A stretch of 64,000 bases of DNA from Flavobacteriia bacterium (GTDB taxonomy: Bacteria; Bacteroidota; Bacteroidia; Flavobacteriales; Flavobacteriaceae): positions 62,001-126,000 of the forward strand of contig RDYL01000008.1 of NCBI GenBank assembly GCA_004293165.1, given 5' to 3'. Below, piece after piece: positions 42,542 through 51,098 of this stretch. The stretch's first letter is position 1. Every line of letters begins with the position of its first letter. A program made the translations under genes and the position numbers. The notes beneath the pieces were generated by a model. The model saw nothing but the letters and a program-made list of their open reading frames with translations, had not been told where the DNA came from and made no database searches.

Positions 42542-43852
42542 TTATACTCTCACAATATTAGCTCCTAATGCTCTTAATCGTTCGTCGATGCGTTCGTAAC
42601 CTCTATCAATTTGTTCGATATTTTGAATAGTTGAAGTTCCTTTTGCTGTTAAAGCAGCAATTAATAAAGATATTCCGGCTCTAATATCTGGCGAACTCAT
42701 TGTTGTTGCTTTCAATTGGGATTGGAAATTATGTCCCATAACCACTGCTCTGTGTGGGTCGCATAACATAATTTTCGCTCCCATGTCGATTAATTTATCT
42801 ACGAAGAACAAACGGCTTTCAAACATTTTTTGGTGAATTAACACATCGCCTTTTGCTTGTGTACAAACCACCAAAACGATACTTAACAAGTCCGGTGTAA
42901 ATCCTGGCCATGGTGCATCTGAAACTGTTAATATAGAACCGTCGATATCGGTTTTAATTTCGTAACCCTCTTTATGCGCTGGAATGTAGATATCATCACC
43001 TTTTCTTTCTAAAGTAATTCCTAATTTTCTGAATACGTTTGGAATTTGACCTAAGTTCTCCCAACTTACATTTTTGATTGTAATTTCACTTCGTGTCATA
43101 GCTGCAAGACCAATCCAAGAACCGATTTCAACCATATCGGGTAAAATTCTGTGTTCGCAACCACCTAAACTTTCAACTCCTTCAATAGTTAATAAGTTAG
43201 ATCCTACGCCTGAGATTTTAGCTCCCATAGAATTCAACATTTTACACAATTGCTGTAAGTAAGGCTCACAAGCAGCGTTATAAATCGTAGTTGTTCCTTC
43301 AGCTAAAACCGCTGCCATTACAATATTAGCCGTTCCTGTTACAGAAGCTTCGTCTAACAACATGTAAGCTCCTTGCAATCTTCCATCGATTTCCACTCCG
43401 TAGAAATGGTCTTCTCTTTCATATCTAAATTTAGCACCCAAGTTAATAAAACCTTCAAAGTGCGTATCTAAACGACGACGACCAATTTTATCGCCTCCTG
43501 GTTTTGGAATATATCCACAACCAAAACGCGCTAATAAAGGTCCTACAATCATAATGGAACCTCTTAAACTTCCACCTTCTTTTTTAAAAGCTTCGGTTTT
43601 TAAGTAATTTACATTTACCTCATCAGCTTGAAAGGTGTAATCACCAGGCCCATTTTTTTGAATTTTAACTCCTAAATTACCCAAAAGTGTAATCAATTTG
43701 TTAACATCTATAATATCTGGAATATTAGTTACTCTAACTTTTTCAGAAGTTAACAAAACAGGACATAACACTTGTAATGCTTCATTTTTTGCTCCTTGAG
43801 GTGTTATATCTCCTTTTAATGCTATTCCTCCTTCTATTTTAAATGTTCCCAT
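42542..43852 (-). CDS. murA: UDP-N-acetylglucosamine 1-carboxyvinyltransferase
   Basis: 436 residues, full length for MurA, which adds enolpyruvate to UDP-GlcNAc, the first committed step of peptidoglycan synthesis. The N-terminal GDITPQGAKNEALQV (conserved Lys-Asn pair) and the flexible loop IPKPGGDKIGRRRLDTH are present. At the place of the catalytic Cys115 of E. coli there is Asp121. This replacement occurs in other naturally fosfomycin-resistant MurAs and keeps activity. It is the last of three minus-strand genes with DUF493 and DUF4290 and ends at a terminator. Confidence 0.95.
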   Translation of the reverse strand: MGTFKIEGGIALKGDITPQGAKNEALQVLCPVLLTSEKVRVTNIPDIIDVNKLITLLGNLGVKIQKNGPGDYTFQADEVNVNYLKTEAFKKEGGSLRGSIMIVGPLLARFGCGYIPKPGGDKIGRRRLDTHFEGFINLGAKFRYEREDHFYGVEIDGRLQGAYMLLDEASVTGTANIVMAAVLAEGTTTIYNAACEPYLQQLCKMLNSMGAKISGVGSNLLTIEGVESLGGCEHRILPDMVEIGSWIGLAAMTRSEITIKNVSWENLGQIPNVFRKLGITLERKGDDIYIPAHKEGYEIKTDIDGSILTVSDAPWPGFTPDLLSIVLVVCTQAKGDVLIHQKMFESRLFFVDKLIDMGAKIMLCDPHRAVVMGHNFQSQLKATTMSSPDIRAGISLLIAALTAKGTSTIQNIEQIDRGYERIDERLRALGANIVRV

Positions 43853-43860
43853 GTAACTGC

Positions 43861-44562
43861 CTATTTTTTAAATGTATTTTTATTTTGATTGTTTTTGTTC
43901 AAATGTCCTTTGTTATTGTTGTTTTTCTTAATGATTCCAACTTTACTAGGACCAAATTGCGTTTTATTCGAAACTTTCTTGTTCACTTTCATTAAATCAT
44001 GTGTATTCGAAAGTTCTTCGTTTGATTTCGAAAGATTTAATTTTCCACCTGAAAGTTCTAATAAATGTTCAAAAATTACCTCATCGGTAACCGTATCTTT
44101 ATTCCAACTCAAATAGCTTTTTTTCATGTGATTGGCAATCACTAAAACTAAAGCATTCTTTAAATCGCTTTCTTCCCAGCTGTTTGCTACATCAATCATG
44201 TATTTGATGTTGTTTCCGTAAAATCGGTATTTAGGGAAATTCTGAGGATATTTTAAACGATCAGGTTTTTGAGTCAATATATCTTTTGATGGAATTGGAT
44301 AAGGCGAATCTACATCTAATTTAAAGTCAGACATAATAAACAACTGATCCCATAATTTATGTTGAAAATCCAAAACATCTCTTAAATGCGGATTCAAAGA
44401 TCCCATCACCGAAATGATATACTTAGCTGCTTTATTTCGTTCTTCACGATCTTCAATTTCAGTAGCTTGGTCAATCAATTTCTGTAAATGTCTTCCATAT
44501 TCAGGAATAATCAAATGCGAACGTTCTGAATTGTATTCTAAATAACTTACTTCTTCTTGCAT
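43861..44562 (-). CDS. DUF4290 domain-containing protein
   Basis: 233 residues. The YNSERSHLIIPEYGRHLQKL start, EREERNKAAKYIISVMGSLN-type middle and WKKD-free helical core fit DUF4290, a Bacteroidota family of unknown function regularly found next to murA. The C terminus is a low-complexity Asn/Lys tail (NNNNKGHLNKNNQNKNTFKK). It is cytoplasmic. It sits 8 nt before murA and 7 nt after the DUF493 gene. Confidence 0.88.
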   Translation of the reverse strand: MQEEVSYLEYNSERSHLIIPEYGRHLQKLIDQATEIEDREERNKAAKYIISVMGSLNPHLRDVLDFQHKLWDQLFIMSDFKLDVDSPYPIPSKDILTQKPDRLKYPQNFPKYRFYGNNIKYMIDVANSWEESDLKNALVLVIANHMKKSYLSWNKDTVTDEVIFEHLLELSGGKLNLSKSNEELSNTHDLMKVNKKVSNKTQFGPSKVGIIKKNNNNKGHLNKNNQNKNTFKK

Positions 44563-44569
44563 GTCTATT

Positions 44570-44860
44570 TTATAATGAAATGATGCCTTCTATATCTGAA
44601 ACTTCAATGTATTTATCAATAACTTTTTGTGGGTTTTGCATAGTTACACTAATAGAAACACTAGTGAATTTACCCGTTTTAGATTGTTGCGTAGTAATTA
44701 CAGCTCCCATATCATTAAAAGCGCCTTCAACCTTAGCAATACTATGCGCATCAGAAGGCATGATAAATTTATACAAATACTCTGAAGGCCAAAGCGTTGA
44801 ATTGGTTAACTCTTCTTTTAATCTTGCGTAAAAATCTTCTGTTTTCTTATCCATCATCAT
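44570..44860 (-). CDS. DUF493 (YbeD-like) family protein
   Basis: 96 residues with an ACT/ferredoxin-like fold pattern: YLYKFIMPSDAHSIAKVEGA, KTGKFTSVSISVTM and VIDKYIEVSDIEGIISL. YbeD-like proteins of unknown role are common. Three Met codons in a row (44860, 44857 and 44854) allow for slightly different starts. It heads the operon with DUF4290 and murA. Confidence 0.85.
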   Translation of the reverse strand: MMMDKKTEDFYARLKEELTNSTLWPSEYLYKFIMPSDAHSIAKVEGAFNDMGAVITTQQSKTGKFTSVSISVTMQNPQKVIDKYIEVSDIEGIISL

Positions 44861-44931
44861 TTCGTAATTGGAAAAGCAAATATACTTTTTTCTGTTCAGA
44901 ATTATATTGTAGTAACTTATAAATTTTTAAG

Positions 44932-44962
44932 TTGATTAGATTTTTAAAAAAACTTACTTTTG
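44932..44962 (+). promoter_or_regulatory. Promoter of the P-loop gene
   Basis: TTG (44932-44934), 20 nt, then TACTTTTG (44955-44962). The ATG is 19 nt after it, so the leader is very short. Confidence 0.75.
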
Positions 44963-44980
44963 CGCCTTAGAATTTCCAAT

Positions 44981-45520
44981 ATGAATAAAGAAATTGTGGT
45001 TTTAATTGGTGGACCAAGCTCTGGAAAAACCACGTTAATAGAAGCTTTAAAAGAAAAAGGACACACTTGTTATCCAGAGGTTTCCCGTGAAGTAATTCGC
45101 GAGGCGCAAGAACAAGGTATTGAACAATTGTTTCTAGAAAAACCTCTTTTATTCAGTGAATTACTCCTTGAAGGCAGAAAAAAACAATTTCAAGAGGCTT
45201 TGAATGAAGAAGCAAACATCGTTTTTTTAGATCGTGGTATTCCAGATGTTTTAGCATACATGCATTACATTGGCGATTCGTATCCTTCTTTTTTTGATAA
45301 AGCTTGTCATGACTACAAATATACTTCTATTTTTGTTTTACCACCTTGGAAAGAAATCTATATTAGTGATGCTGAACGCTATGAAAACTATGAACAAGCC
45401 GTTTTAATCCACGAACACTTGATGGAAACCTACAAAAACTATGGTTATTCGATTACAGAAGTTCCTAAAGATACGGTTGAAAATCGCGTAGATTTTATTA
45501 TGAAACATCTTGCTCAATAA
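44981..45520 (+). CDS. P-loop ATP-binding protein (AAA_28/NadR-kinase-like)
   Basis: 179 residues starting MNKEIVVLIGGPSSGKTTLI. Walker A is GGPSSGKT. A Walker-B-like VFLDRG and a YPEVSREVIREA helix match the AAA_28 family, related to the ribosylnicotinamide kinase domain of NadR. It likely phosphorylates a small substrate or binds ATP; substrate unknown. A longer frame from 44960 overlaps the promoter, so the ATG at 44981 is preferred. recQ follows after 37 nt. Confidence 0.8.
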   Translation: MNKEIVVLIGGPSSGKTTLIEALKEKGHTCYPEVSREVIREAQEQGIEQLFLEKPLLFSELLLEGRKKQFQEALNEEANIVFLDRGIPDVLAYMHYIGDSYPSFFDKACHDYKYTSIFVLPPWKEIYISDAERYENYEQAVLIHEHLMETYKNYGYSITEVPKDTVENRVDFIMKHLAQ

Positions 45521-45557
45521 TTTTTTTGTATTTTAGTGTTTCTAAAAGCCTTATAAC

Positions 45558-47444
45558 ATGTCTGAAGCCCTACAAATTCTTCAAAAATATTGGAAACACG
45601 ATAGTTTTAGAGAACCTCAAGAAGAAATTATTCAATCGGTTTTAAGTGGAAATGATACGTTTGCGCTTTTGCCTACTGGTGGAGGAAAATCGGTGTGTTT
45701 TCAAATTCCAGCAATGATGTTGAATGGTATTTGCTTGGTGATTTCGCCTTTGATTGCTTTGATGAAAGACCAAGTTCAGAATTTACAAAGCAAAAACATC
45801 AAAGCGATTGCCTTAACTGGTGGCGTTTCTCAAGATGAAGTAATTGATATTTTAGATAATTGTCAATTTGGAAATTACAAATTTCTCTATCTTTCTCCCG
45901 AACGTTTACAGCACGATTGGATTGTAGAACGCTTAAAACAAATACCTATAAACCTTATCGCCATTGATGAAGCGCATTGTGTGAGCCAATGGGGACATGA
46001 TTTTAGACCCGCATATTTAAAAATATCAACTTTAAAAGAGCACTTCCCTTCTACTCCATTTTTAGCATTGACCGCTACGGCAAACAAAAGAGTTCAAGAA
46101 GATATTTGCTCCCATTTAGCATTAGTCAATCCAAAAGTATTTACCAAATCGTTTACAAGAGAAAATTTAGCGTACAATGTAATTAAAACAGAAGATAAAC
46201 TTTTTAAAGTCCAACAAATTTTAACTAAAAATCCGCAATCTTCTATTATTTATGTTCGTAATCGTAAATCGTGTATCGAAACTTCACAACAGCTAAGTCA
46301 ATTGGGCTTTACTTGCACCTATTATCATGGGGGATTACCTTCCAAAGAGAAAGAAAAAAACATGCAATCATGGCTAGAAAATAAAGCACAAGTTATGGTG
46401 GCTACGAATGCCTTTGGCATGGGAATCGACAAACCCGATGTAAAAACGGTGCTTCACATTCAACTTCCAGAAAATATTGAAAATTACTATCAAGAAGCAG
46501 GAAGAGCCGGTAGAAATGGTGAAAAGGCCTTTGGAATTATTGTTACAAATACTAGCGATATTGATTATACAAAAAGACAATTTATTGATGTTTTACCCGA
46601 TAAAAAATTTGTGCGTGATGTTTATGTTAAACTTAACAATTATTTCCGAATTGCTTATGGAGAAGGGTTTAACGAAAATTTCGCTTTTAATTTGAATCAA
46701 TTTTGCAGTCATTATAATTTTCCAATTCTAAAAACGTTTAACAGCATCCAATTTTTAGATCGTCAAGGTATTTTGACCTTTCAAAGCGAATCTACTGAGA
46801 AAATCAGTCTTCAATTTATTATTCCTAGTAAAGAAGTCATTCGATACATTAGTTTGCATCCACATGATGAACCAATAATTACTAACATCCTAAGAACGTA
46901 TTCGGGTATTTTTGATGTAGAAACTACTATCAATCCACATTTAATTGCTAAAAAATCAAATTGCACAGAAACACGTGTAGAGGAAGTTATTGATCAGTTA
47001 ACTGCGAGCAACTGTATTGTTTTACATGCTAAAAACAACGATAGTAGTATTACATTCAATGAAGTACGAGAAGATGATTTAACGATTAATAGAGTAGCAA
47101 AATTTTTAGAACATCAAAATAATTTAAAAGAAACACAATTCCAAAGTGTAGTGCACTACATTACAAACGAAGATTCCTGTAAAAATAAGATACTACTTGC
47201 CTATTTTGATGAAATTACAAAAAAAGAATGCGGCATTTGCTCCTATTGTGTTTCTCAAAAAAAAGCCAACCCAATAGAAAACACACAATCTATCATTAAA
47301 TTATTGCAGAGAAAAGCACTTTCCTCTAGAGAAATTGAAAACCAACTTCACATTTCTGCAGAAGCGACTATCTTTGCTTTGCAATTATTATTGGAAAATC
47401 ATACTGTCAAAATAAATTCAAACAATCAATATTACCTTATATAA
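45558..47444 (+). CDS. recQ: RecQ-family ATP-dependent DNA helicase
   Basis: 628 residues. SF2 helicase with motif I LPTGGGKSVCFQIPA, motif II IDEAHCVSQWGHDFRP, motif III LALTATAN and motif VI YYQEAGRAGRNGEKA. A RQC-type zinc site with CGICSYC (near residue 560) and a winged-helix tail follow. It unwinds 3' overhangs in recombination and fork repair. No HRDC domain is clear at the C terminus. Its stop overlaps the ATG of fmt by one base (TAATG), so the two are coupled. Bacteroidota often have more than one RecQ, so the symbol is by family. Confidence 0.92.
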   Translation: MSEALQILQKYWKHDSFREPQEEIIQSVLSGNDTFALLPTGGGKSVCFQIPAMMLNGICLVISPLIALMKDQVQNLQSKNIKAIALTGGVSQDEVIDILDNCQFGNYKFLYLSPERLQHDWIVERLKQIPINLIAIDEAHCVSQWGHDFRPAYLKISTLKEHFPSTPFLALTATANKRVQEDICSHLALVNPKVFTKSFTRENLAYNVIKTEDKLFKVQQILTKNPQSSIIYVRNRKSCIETSQQLSQLGFTCTYYHGGLPSKEKEKNMQSWLENKAQVMVATNAFGMGIDKPDVKTVLHIQLPENIENYYQEAGRAGRNGEKAFGIIVTNTSDIDYTKRQFIDVLPDKKFVRDVYVKLNNYFRIAYGEGFNENFAFNLNQFCSHYNFPILKTFNSIQFLDRQGILTFQSESTEKISLQFIIPSKEVIRYISLHPHDEPIITNILRTYSGIFDVETTINPHLIAKKSNCTETRVEEVIDQLTASNCIVLHAKNNDSSITFNEVREDDLTINRVAKFLEHQNNLKETQFQSVVHYITNEDSCKNKILLAYFDEITKKECGICSYCVSQKKANPIENTQSIIKLLQRKALSSREIENQLHISAEATIFALQLLLENHTVKINSNNQYYLI

Positions 47445-48391
47445 TGGAAAAACTTAAAATTGTATTCATGGGAACCCCTGACTTTGCTGTTGGGATTTTG
47501 GATACCATTTATCAAAAAAACTATGAAATTGTTGGTGTTATCACCGCTCCTGACAAACCTGCCGGTAGAGGACAAAAAGTAAGCACCAGTGCGGTTAAAG
47601 AATATGCATTAGAAAAAAACTTACGTTTATTACAACCAACTAATTTAAAATCAGAAGATTTTTTAGCAGAATTAAAAAGTTTAGAGGCCAATTTACAAGT
47701 GGTGGTAGCTTTTAGAATGTTACCTGAAGTAGTTTGGAAAATGCCAAAATTAGGCACTTTTAACTTACATGCTTCATTACTGCCTGAATATAGAGGAGCT
47801 GCTCCAATCAATTGGGCAATTATTAATGGCGAAAACAAAACCGGAGTTACTTCTTTCTTTATAGATGATAAAATTGACACCGGCGCCATGATATTAAGCA
47901 AAGCAACGGAAATAGGTGCTAACGAAACCGCAGGTGAACTCCATGACCGTTTGATGCATTTAGGAAGTGAGACCGTTTTAGAAACACTTCAATTAATTGA
48001 AGCGGGAAAAGCAATAACTACTTTACAAGAAAACAACCCCGATGTTAAAACGGCTTATAAATTAAATAAAGAAAATTGCAAAATTGATTGGTCGCAATCT
48101 GGACAAACGATTTTTAATTTAATAAGAGGTTTATCGCCTTATCCAGCTGCTTGGACATTTATTAAAGATGGAGAAAACGAATGGAATGTGAAAATTTATT
48201 TGGCAAGTTTTGAAGAAAAAACACATTCGGATACAATTGGAAAGATTACAACCACTAAAAAAGAAATTTTTATTAGCACGAAAGACGGGATTTTAAAAAT
48301 AGCTAGTTTGCAATTTCCAGGAAAGAAAAGAATATTGGCGCATGAATTATTAAATGGAATTTCATTTTCTGAAAATGCAATAGCACTTTAA
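47444..48391 (+). CDS. fmt: Methionyl-tRNA formyltransferase
   Basis: 315 residues. It formylates initiator Met-tRNA using 10-formyl-THF. It has the N-terminal IVFMGTPDFAVGILDTIY, the folate and formyl site NLHASLLPEYRGAAPINWAI (with catalytic His and Asn) and the FFIDDKIDTGAMI segment with the catalytic Asp. A C-terminal OB-like domain follows (about 205-315). It overlaps recQ by 1 nt. Confidence 0.95.
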   Translation: MEKLKIVFMGTPDFAVGILDTIYQKNYEIVGVITAPDKPAGRGQKVSTSAVKEYALEKNLRLLQPTNLKSEDFLAELKSLEANLQVVVAFRMLPEVVWKMPKLGTFNLHASLLPEYRGAAPINWAIINGENKTGVTSFFIDDKIDTGAMILSKATEIGANETAGELHDRLMHLGSETVLETLQLIEAGKAITTLQENNPDVKTAYKLNKENCKIDWSQSGQTIFNLIRGLSPYPAAWTFIKDGENEWNVKIYLASFEEKTHSDTIGKITTTKKEIFISTKDGILKIASLQFPGKKRILAHELLNGISFSENAIAL

Positions 48392-48495
48392 GCCTTGAAA
48401 ACACTATATTTAAGAGTAAAATGCAAAAAAACAAACAATGTTATTAACATTTAATTCAATTTATTAACATTTTAATGGAAAATTTGCTCTAATAC

Positions 48496-48525
48496 TTGCG
48501 TAGTTCAACAATACCGCTAAATTTG
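48496..48525 (+). promoter_or_regulatory. Promoter of the HU gene
   Basis: TTG (48496-48498), 19 nt, then TAAATTTG (48518-48525), 41 nt before the ATG. A near-consensus promoter, fitting a highly expressed gene. Confidence 0.8.
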
Positions 48526-48566
48526 TGAGAAATAATTAAGTTTAACCAATTATAAATAACTTTATC

Positions 48567-48842
48567 ATGAACAAATCAGAATTAATCGATGCAATGGCAG
48601 CTTCTGCTGGAATTACAAAAGCAGCTGCAAAATTAGCTTTAGAATCATTTTTAAGCAATGTTGAAGGAACTTTAAACAAAGGTGGAAGAGTATCTTTAGT
48701 AGGTTTCGGATCTTGGTCAGTATCTAAAAGAGCTGCAAGAGATGGTAGAAATCCACAAACTGGAAAAACTATCAAAATTGCTGCTAAAAATGTAGTAAAA
48801 TTCAAAGCTGGTGCTGAATTAGAAGGAGCAGTAAACAAATAA
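48567..48842 (+). CDS. HU-family DNA-binding protein
   Basis: 91 residues starting MNKSELIDAMAASAGITKAA, then VSLVGFGSWSVSKRAARDGRNPQTGKTIKI with the HU/IHF signature in which the Pro at the tip (RNPQTG) enters the minor groove. It is a dimeric nucleoid protein. Length 90 is standard. It is monocistronic, with a strong promoter and terminator. Confidence 0.96.
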   Translation: MNKSELIDAMAASAGITKAAAKLALESFLSNVEGTLNKGGRVSLVGFGSWSVSKRAARDGRNPQTGKTIKIAAKNVVKFKAGAELEGAVNK

Positions 48843-48863
48843 TATTTTTTTTACGTCAAAATA

Positions 48864-48898
48864 AAAGAGTCCTGATTCATATTGGGACTCTTTTTTTT
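48864..48898 (+). terminator. Terminator of HU
   Basis: AGAGTCC/GGACTCT with a 12-nt loop and eight T. Confidence 0.82.
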
Positions 48899-48968
48899 GC
48901 AATTCATCGATTTTTTTTTGATAATGTAATTTTTTTTTGATAAATTTATGATATAAACTACAGAAAAT

Positions 48969-49529
48969 ATGATTTCAACTCTTCCAAAAAAAGGACATTT
49001 GCTTATAGCAGAACCTTCTATTTTAGGCGATGTTTCGTTTAATCGCTCTGTGGTTTTATTAGCAGAACACAATAATGAAGGCTCAATTGGTTTTATCTTA
49101 AATAAGCCCCTGAATTACACCATTAATGATTTACTACCAGAAATTGAAGCATCGTTTAAAATATACAATGGAGGACCAGTAGAACAAGACAATCTGTATT
49201 TTATTCATAATATTCCGGAAATTATCCCTAACAGTGTTGAAATTTCTAACGGAATTTACTGGGGTGGTGATTTTGAAACTACCAAACAACTTATAAACGA
49301 AGATAAAATATCAAAAAAAAATATTCGTTTTTTCCTTGGATATAGCGGCTGGAGCTTTAACCAACTTGAAATGGAGTTGCAAGAAAATTCATGGATAGTT
49401 ACTGAAAACAATTCAAAAAACAAATTACTATCTAAAGCAAGTTCTTTATTTTGGAAAGAAAAAATTATTGAACAAGGGGGGGAATATGTTTTATTTTCAA
49501 ACGCTCCTGAAAATCCTATTCTTAACTAA
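48969..49529 (+). CDS. YqgE/AlgH family protein
   Basis: 186 residues. KGHLLIAEPSILGDVSFNRS and LAEHNNEGSIGFILNKPLN are the family core; later GGPVEQDNLYFIH and FLGYSGWSFNQLEMELQENS fit YqgE. Function is unknown; family members are cytoplasmic and conserved near housekeeping genes. The stop overlaps the end of the converging aminotransferase gene by 8 nt (49522-49529). Confidence 0.92.
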   Translation: MISTLPKKGHLLIAEPSILGDVSFNRSVVLLAEHNNEGSIGFILNKPLNYTINDLLPEIEASFKIYNGGPVEQDNLYFIHNIPEIIPNSVEISNGIYWGGDFETTKQLINEDKISKKNIRFFLGYSGWSFNQLEMELQENSWIVTENNSKNKLLSKASSLFWKEKIIEQGGEYVLFSNAPENPILN

Positions 49530-50361
49530 GACGTATTTTAGCATTCAATCGTATTAACACCTCTTTTGCAAACTCTGAGGCATATTCTTTCTTTCTGTAT
49601 TTAGTAATTGGTTGGATGCCAGAAATTACATTTGTCAAAAATAACTCGTCTGCTTTTTGCAAATCAAAAGGGGAAATGGAAATTTCTTTTACTTCAATTC
49701 CTTCCATTTTTTTCAAAATTTCAAGTACTTGCTTACGCATAATACCATTCAAACAACCATCTGAAACAGGCGGTGTTACAATCGTATTTCCCGTTTTCAT
49801 AAACAAATTACTTTGAAGCGCTTCAATCACATTCTTTTCATCATTTAAAACAAGGCAATTTTCATAACCATTTTCATTTGCAAAAATACTTCCTGTAATT
49901 TGAAGCATTTTATTGTTTGTTTTTAAGGTAGAAAGCAATTGTTTTGGAAGATAAAAATCTTTATACAACTCTACTTCATATCGCTCTTTTTGGAAAGAAT
50001 ATAAATCGGAATTAAGATTTGAAGCAGTAATAATAAACTGTACCTGTCTTGATTTTGGCAAATAAAAACCTTCACTTTCTCGATAAACTGAAAAACGAAC
50101 TCGGTATGCATTTGATGTAGAAAGCGATTGTACTAAGCTTAAAATTTGTTCTTCAAAATATTCCATGGTAAAATTCATCGGAATTTCCATGCGACAAATA
50201 CGCATAGATGCCATCAATCTAAAGTAATGATCTTCAAGAAACAACACCTTATTGTCTAATACTTTAATTGTTTCAAAAATAGCATCTCCATACAAGAAAC
50301 CTCTATTTGATTCAATACCTATGGAAGTGTTTTCCTGAATAATTCCGTTACAATTTACCAT
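49522..50361 (-). CDS. PLP-dependent class IV aminotransferase (branched-chain or 4-amino-4-deoxychorismate lyase type)
   Basis: 279 residues. The start NGIIQENTSIGIESNRGFLY GDAIFETIK (read with the family pattern FLYGDAIFE), the KTNNKMLQI segment containing the PLP Lys, the later NGIMRKQVLEI and the FLTNVISGIQPITK end are all class IV signatures. The substrate specificity (branched-chain amino acids, D-amino acids or aminodeoxychorismate) cannot be read. The 5' leader overlaps a terminator-like hairpin. Confidence 0.88.
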   Translation of the reverse strand: MVNCNGIIQENTSIGIESNRGFLYGDAIFETIKVLDNKVLFLEDHYFRLMASMRICRMEIPMNFTMEYFEEQILSLVQSLSTSNAYRVRFSVYRESEGFYLPKSRQVQFIITASNLNSDLYSFQKERYEVELYKDFYLPKQLLSTLKTNNKMLQITGSIFANENGYENCLVLNDEKNVIEALQSNLFMKTGNTIVTPPVSDGCLNGIMRKQVLEILKKMEGIEVKEISISPFDLQKADELFLTNVISGIQPITKYRKKEYASEFAKEVLIRLNAKIRLS

Positions 50362-50367
50362 AAAAAA

Positions 50368-50394
50368 TCCCGATTAAAAATCGGGACAAATATA
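50368..50394 (-). promoter_or_regulatory. -7 box abutting a terminator hairpin before the aminotransferase
   Basis: Minus strand: TATATTTG (50387-50394) is followed directly by TCCCGATTTTTAATCGGGA (50368-50386) and six T that run to the start codon. A transcript from this -7 box would begin inside the hairpin, whereas one reading through from the START-domain gene would contain all of it. Confidence 0.5.
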
Positions 50395-50416
50395 CTCTTT
50401 ATAATTTATTTTTTTT

Positions 50417-50809
50417 TTAAAAAGAACCTAATACATGTTTTAAATCTGAAATTTGATTTTCCCACAGTAATTTCGATTCATCTATTTCATCTTCATAAGC
50501 AAAGTCAGTAATTACTATTGAAACATCTTTTGTTATTTCGTCTTCCATTATCTTTAATTCAAAAAAATAATCGGTTTCGGTATCATCATCATTCAACCAT
50601 TTGAACTTAATTCGTTCACCTGATTTTTTTGACGCTAATTTTGCTTTTTCTTCCGAATCATCCCAAATAAAAGTAAAAAACTCACCCCTTGAATTAACGT
50701 TATCGGCGAACCACTCCGATAATCCTGATGGCGTAGAAATATACTGATATAATAACTGTGGAGAAGATTGAATTGGAAACTCTAATTCATATTTTACTTT
50801 AACACTCAT
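50417..50809 (-). CDS. START-like (SRPBCC) domain protein
   Basis: 130 residues. KVKYELEFPIQSSPQLLYQY followed by STPSGLSEWFADNV, the SRPBCC/AHSA1-like fold with its hydrophobic cavity; WDDSEEKAKLASKKSGERIK and an acidic C-terminal half with a terminal helix. Small-molecule binding is inferred from the fold; the ligand is unknown. A hairpin follows about 30 nt after the stop. Confidence 0.85.
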   Translation of the reverse strand: MSVKVKYELEFPIQSSPQLLYQYISTPSGLSEWFADNVNSRGEFFTFIWDDSEEKAKLASKKSGERIKFKWLNDDDTETDYFFELKIMEDEITKDVSIVITDFAYEDEIDESKLLWENQISDLKHVLGSF

Positions 50810-50893
50810 TCTAATTTATTTTATGTGGGAAATATATACAGAATTAATTGAATATACAAAAAAACATTTTATTTATTTTTTCCAAAATTATAT

Positions 50894-50923
50894 TTGCAAA
50901 GAATATAAATAGTTTTATATTTG
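50894..50923 (+). promoter_or_regulatory. Promoter of tRNA-Met
   Basis: TTG (50894-50896), 19 nt, TATATTTG (50916-50923), ending 35 nt before the tRNA. A full match to the Bacteroidota consensus. Confidence 0.85.
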
Positions 50924-50958
50924 CACCCGCATTCAACAAGTATGCAAGACCAATATTT

Positions 50959-51032
50959 GGCGAGGTAGCTCAGTTGGTTAGAGCGCAGGATTCATAACCC
51001 TGAGGTCACGGGTTCAACTCCCGTCTTCGCTA
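50959..51032 (+). tRNA. tRNA-Met (anticodon CAT)
   Basis: 74 nt folding as a cloverleaf: acceptor GGCGAGG with CTTCGCT (two G-U pairs), D stem GCTC/GAGC, anticodon loop TTCATAA (CAT at 50993-50995), T stem ACGGG/CCCGT with TTCAACT loop. CCA is not encoded. The lack of the three G-C pairs before the loop and the ordinary acceptor pair point to an elongator tRNA-Met. A tRNA-Ile with lysidine-modified CAT cannot be fully excluded. Confidence 0.95.
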
Positions 51033-51034
51033 CG

Positions 51035-51075
51035 AAAACCCGAAATTTTACTTTATTGTAGATTTCGGGTTTTGT
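51035..51075 (+). terminator. Terminator of tRNA-Met
   Basis: AAAACCCGAAAT/ATTTCGGGTTTT, a 12-bp stem with a T run. Confidence 0.85.
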
Positions 51076-51098
51076 TTTTAAAACCTAATTAACTGATA

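Noticed and set aside
43510..43525. Cys112 of MurA (GCGYIP) as the catalytic Cys
   Set aside because: It lies nine residues before the loop position; the position that matches Cys115 of E. coli is Asp121.
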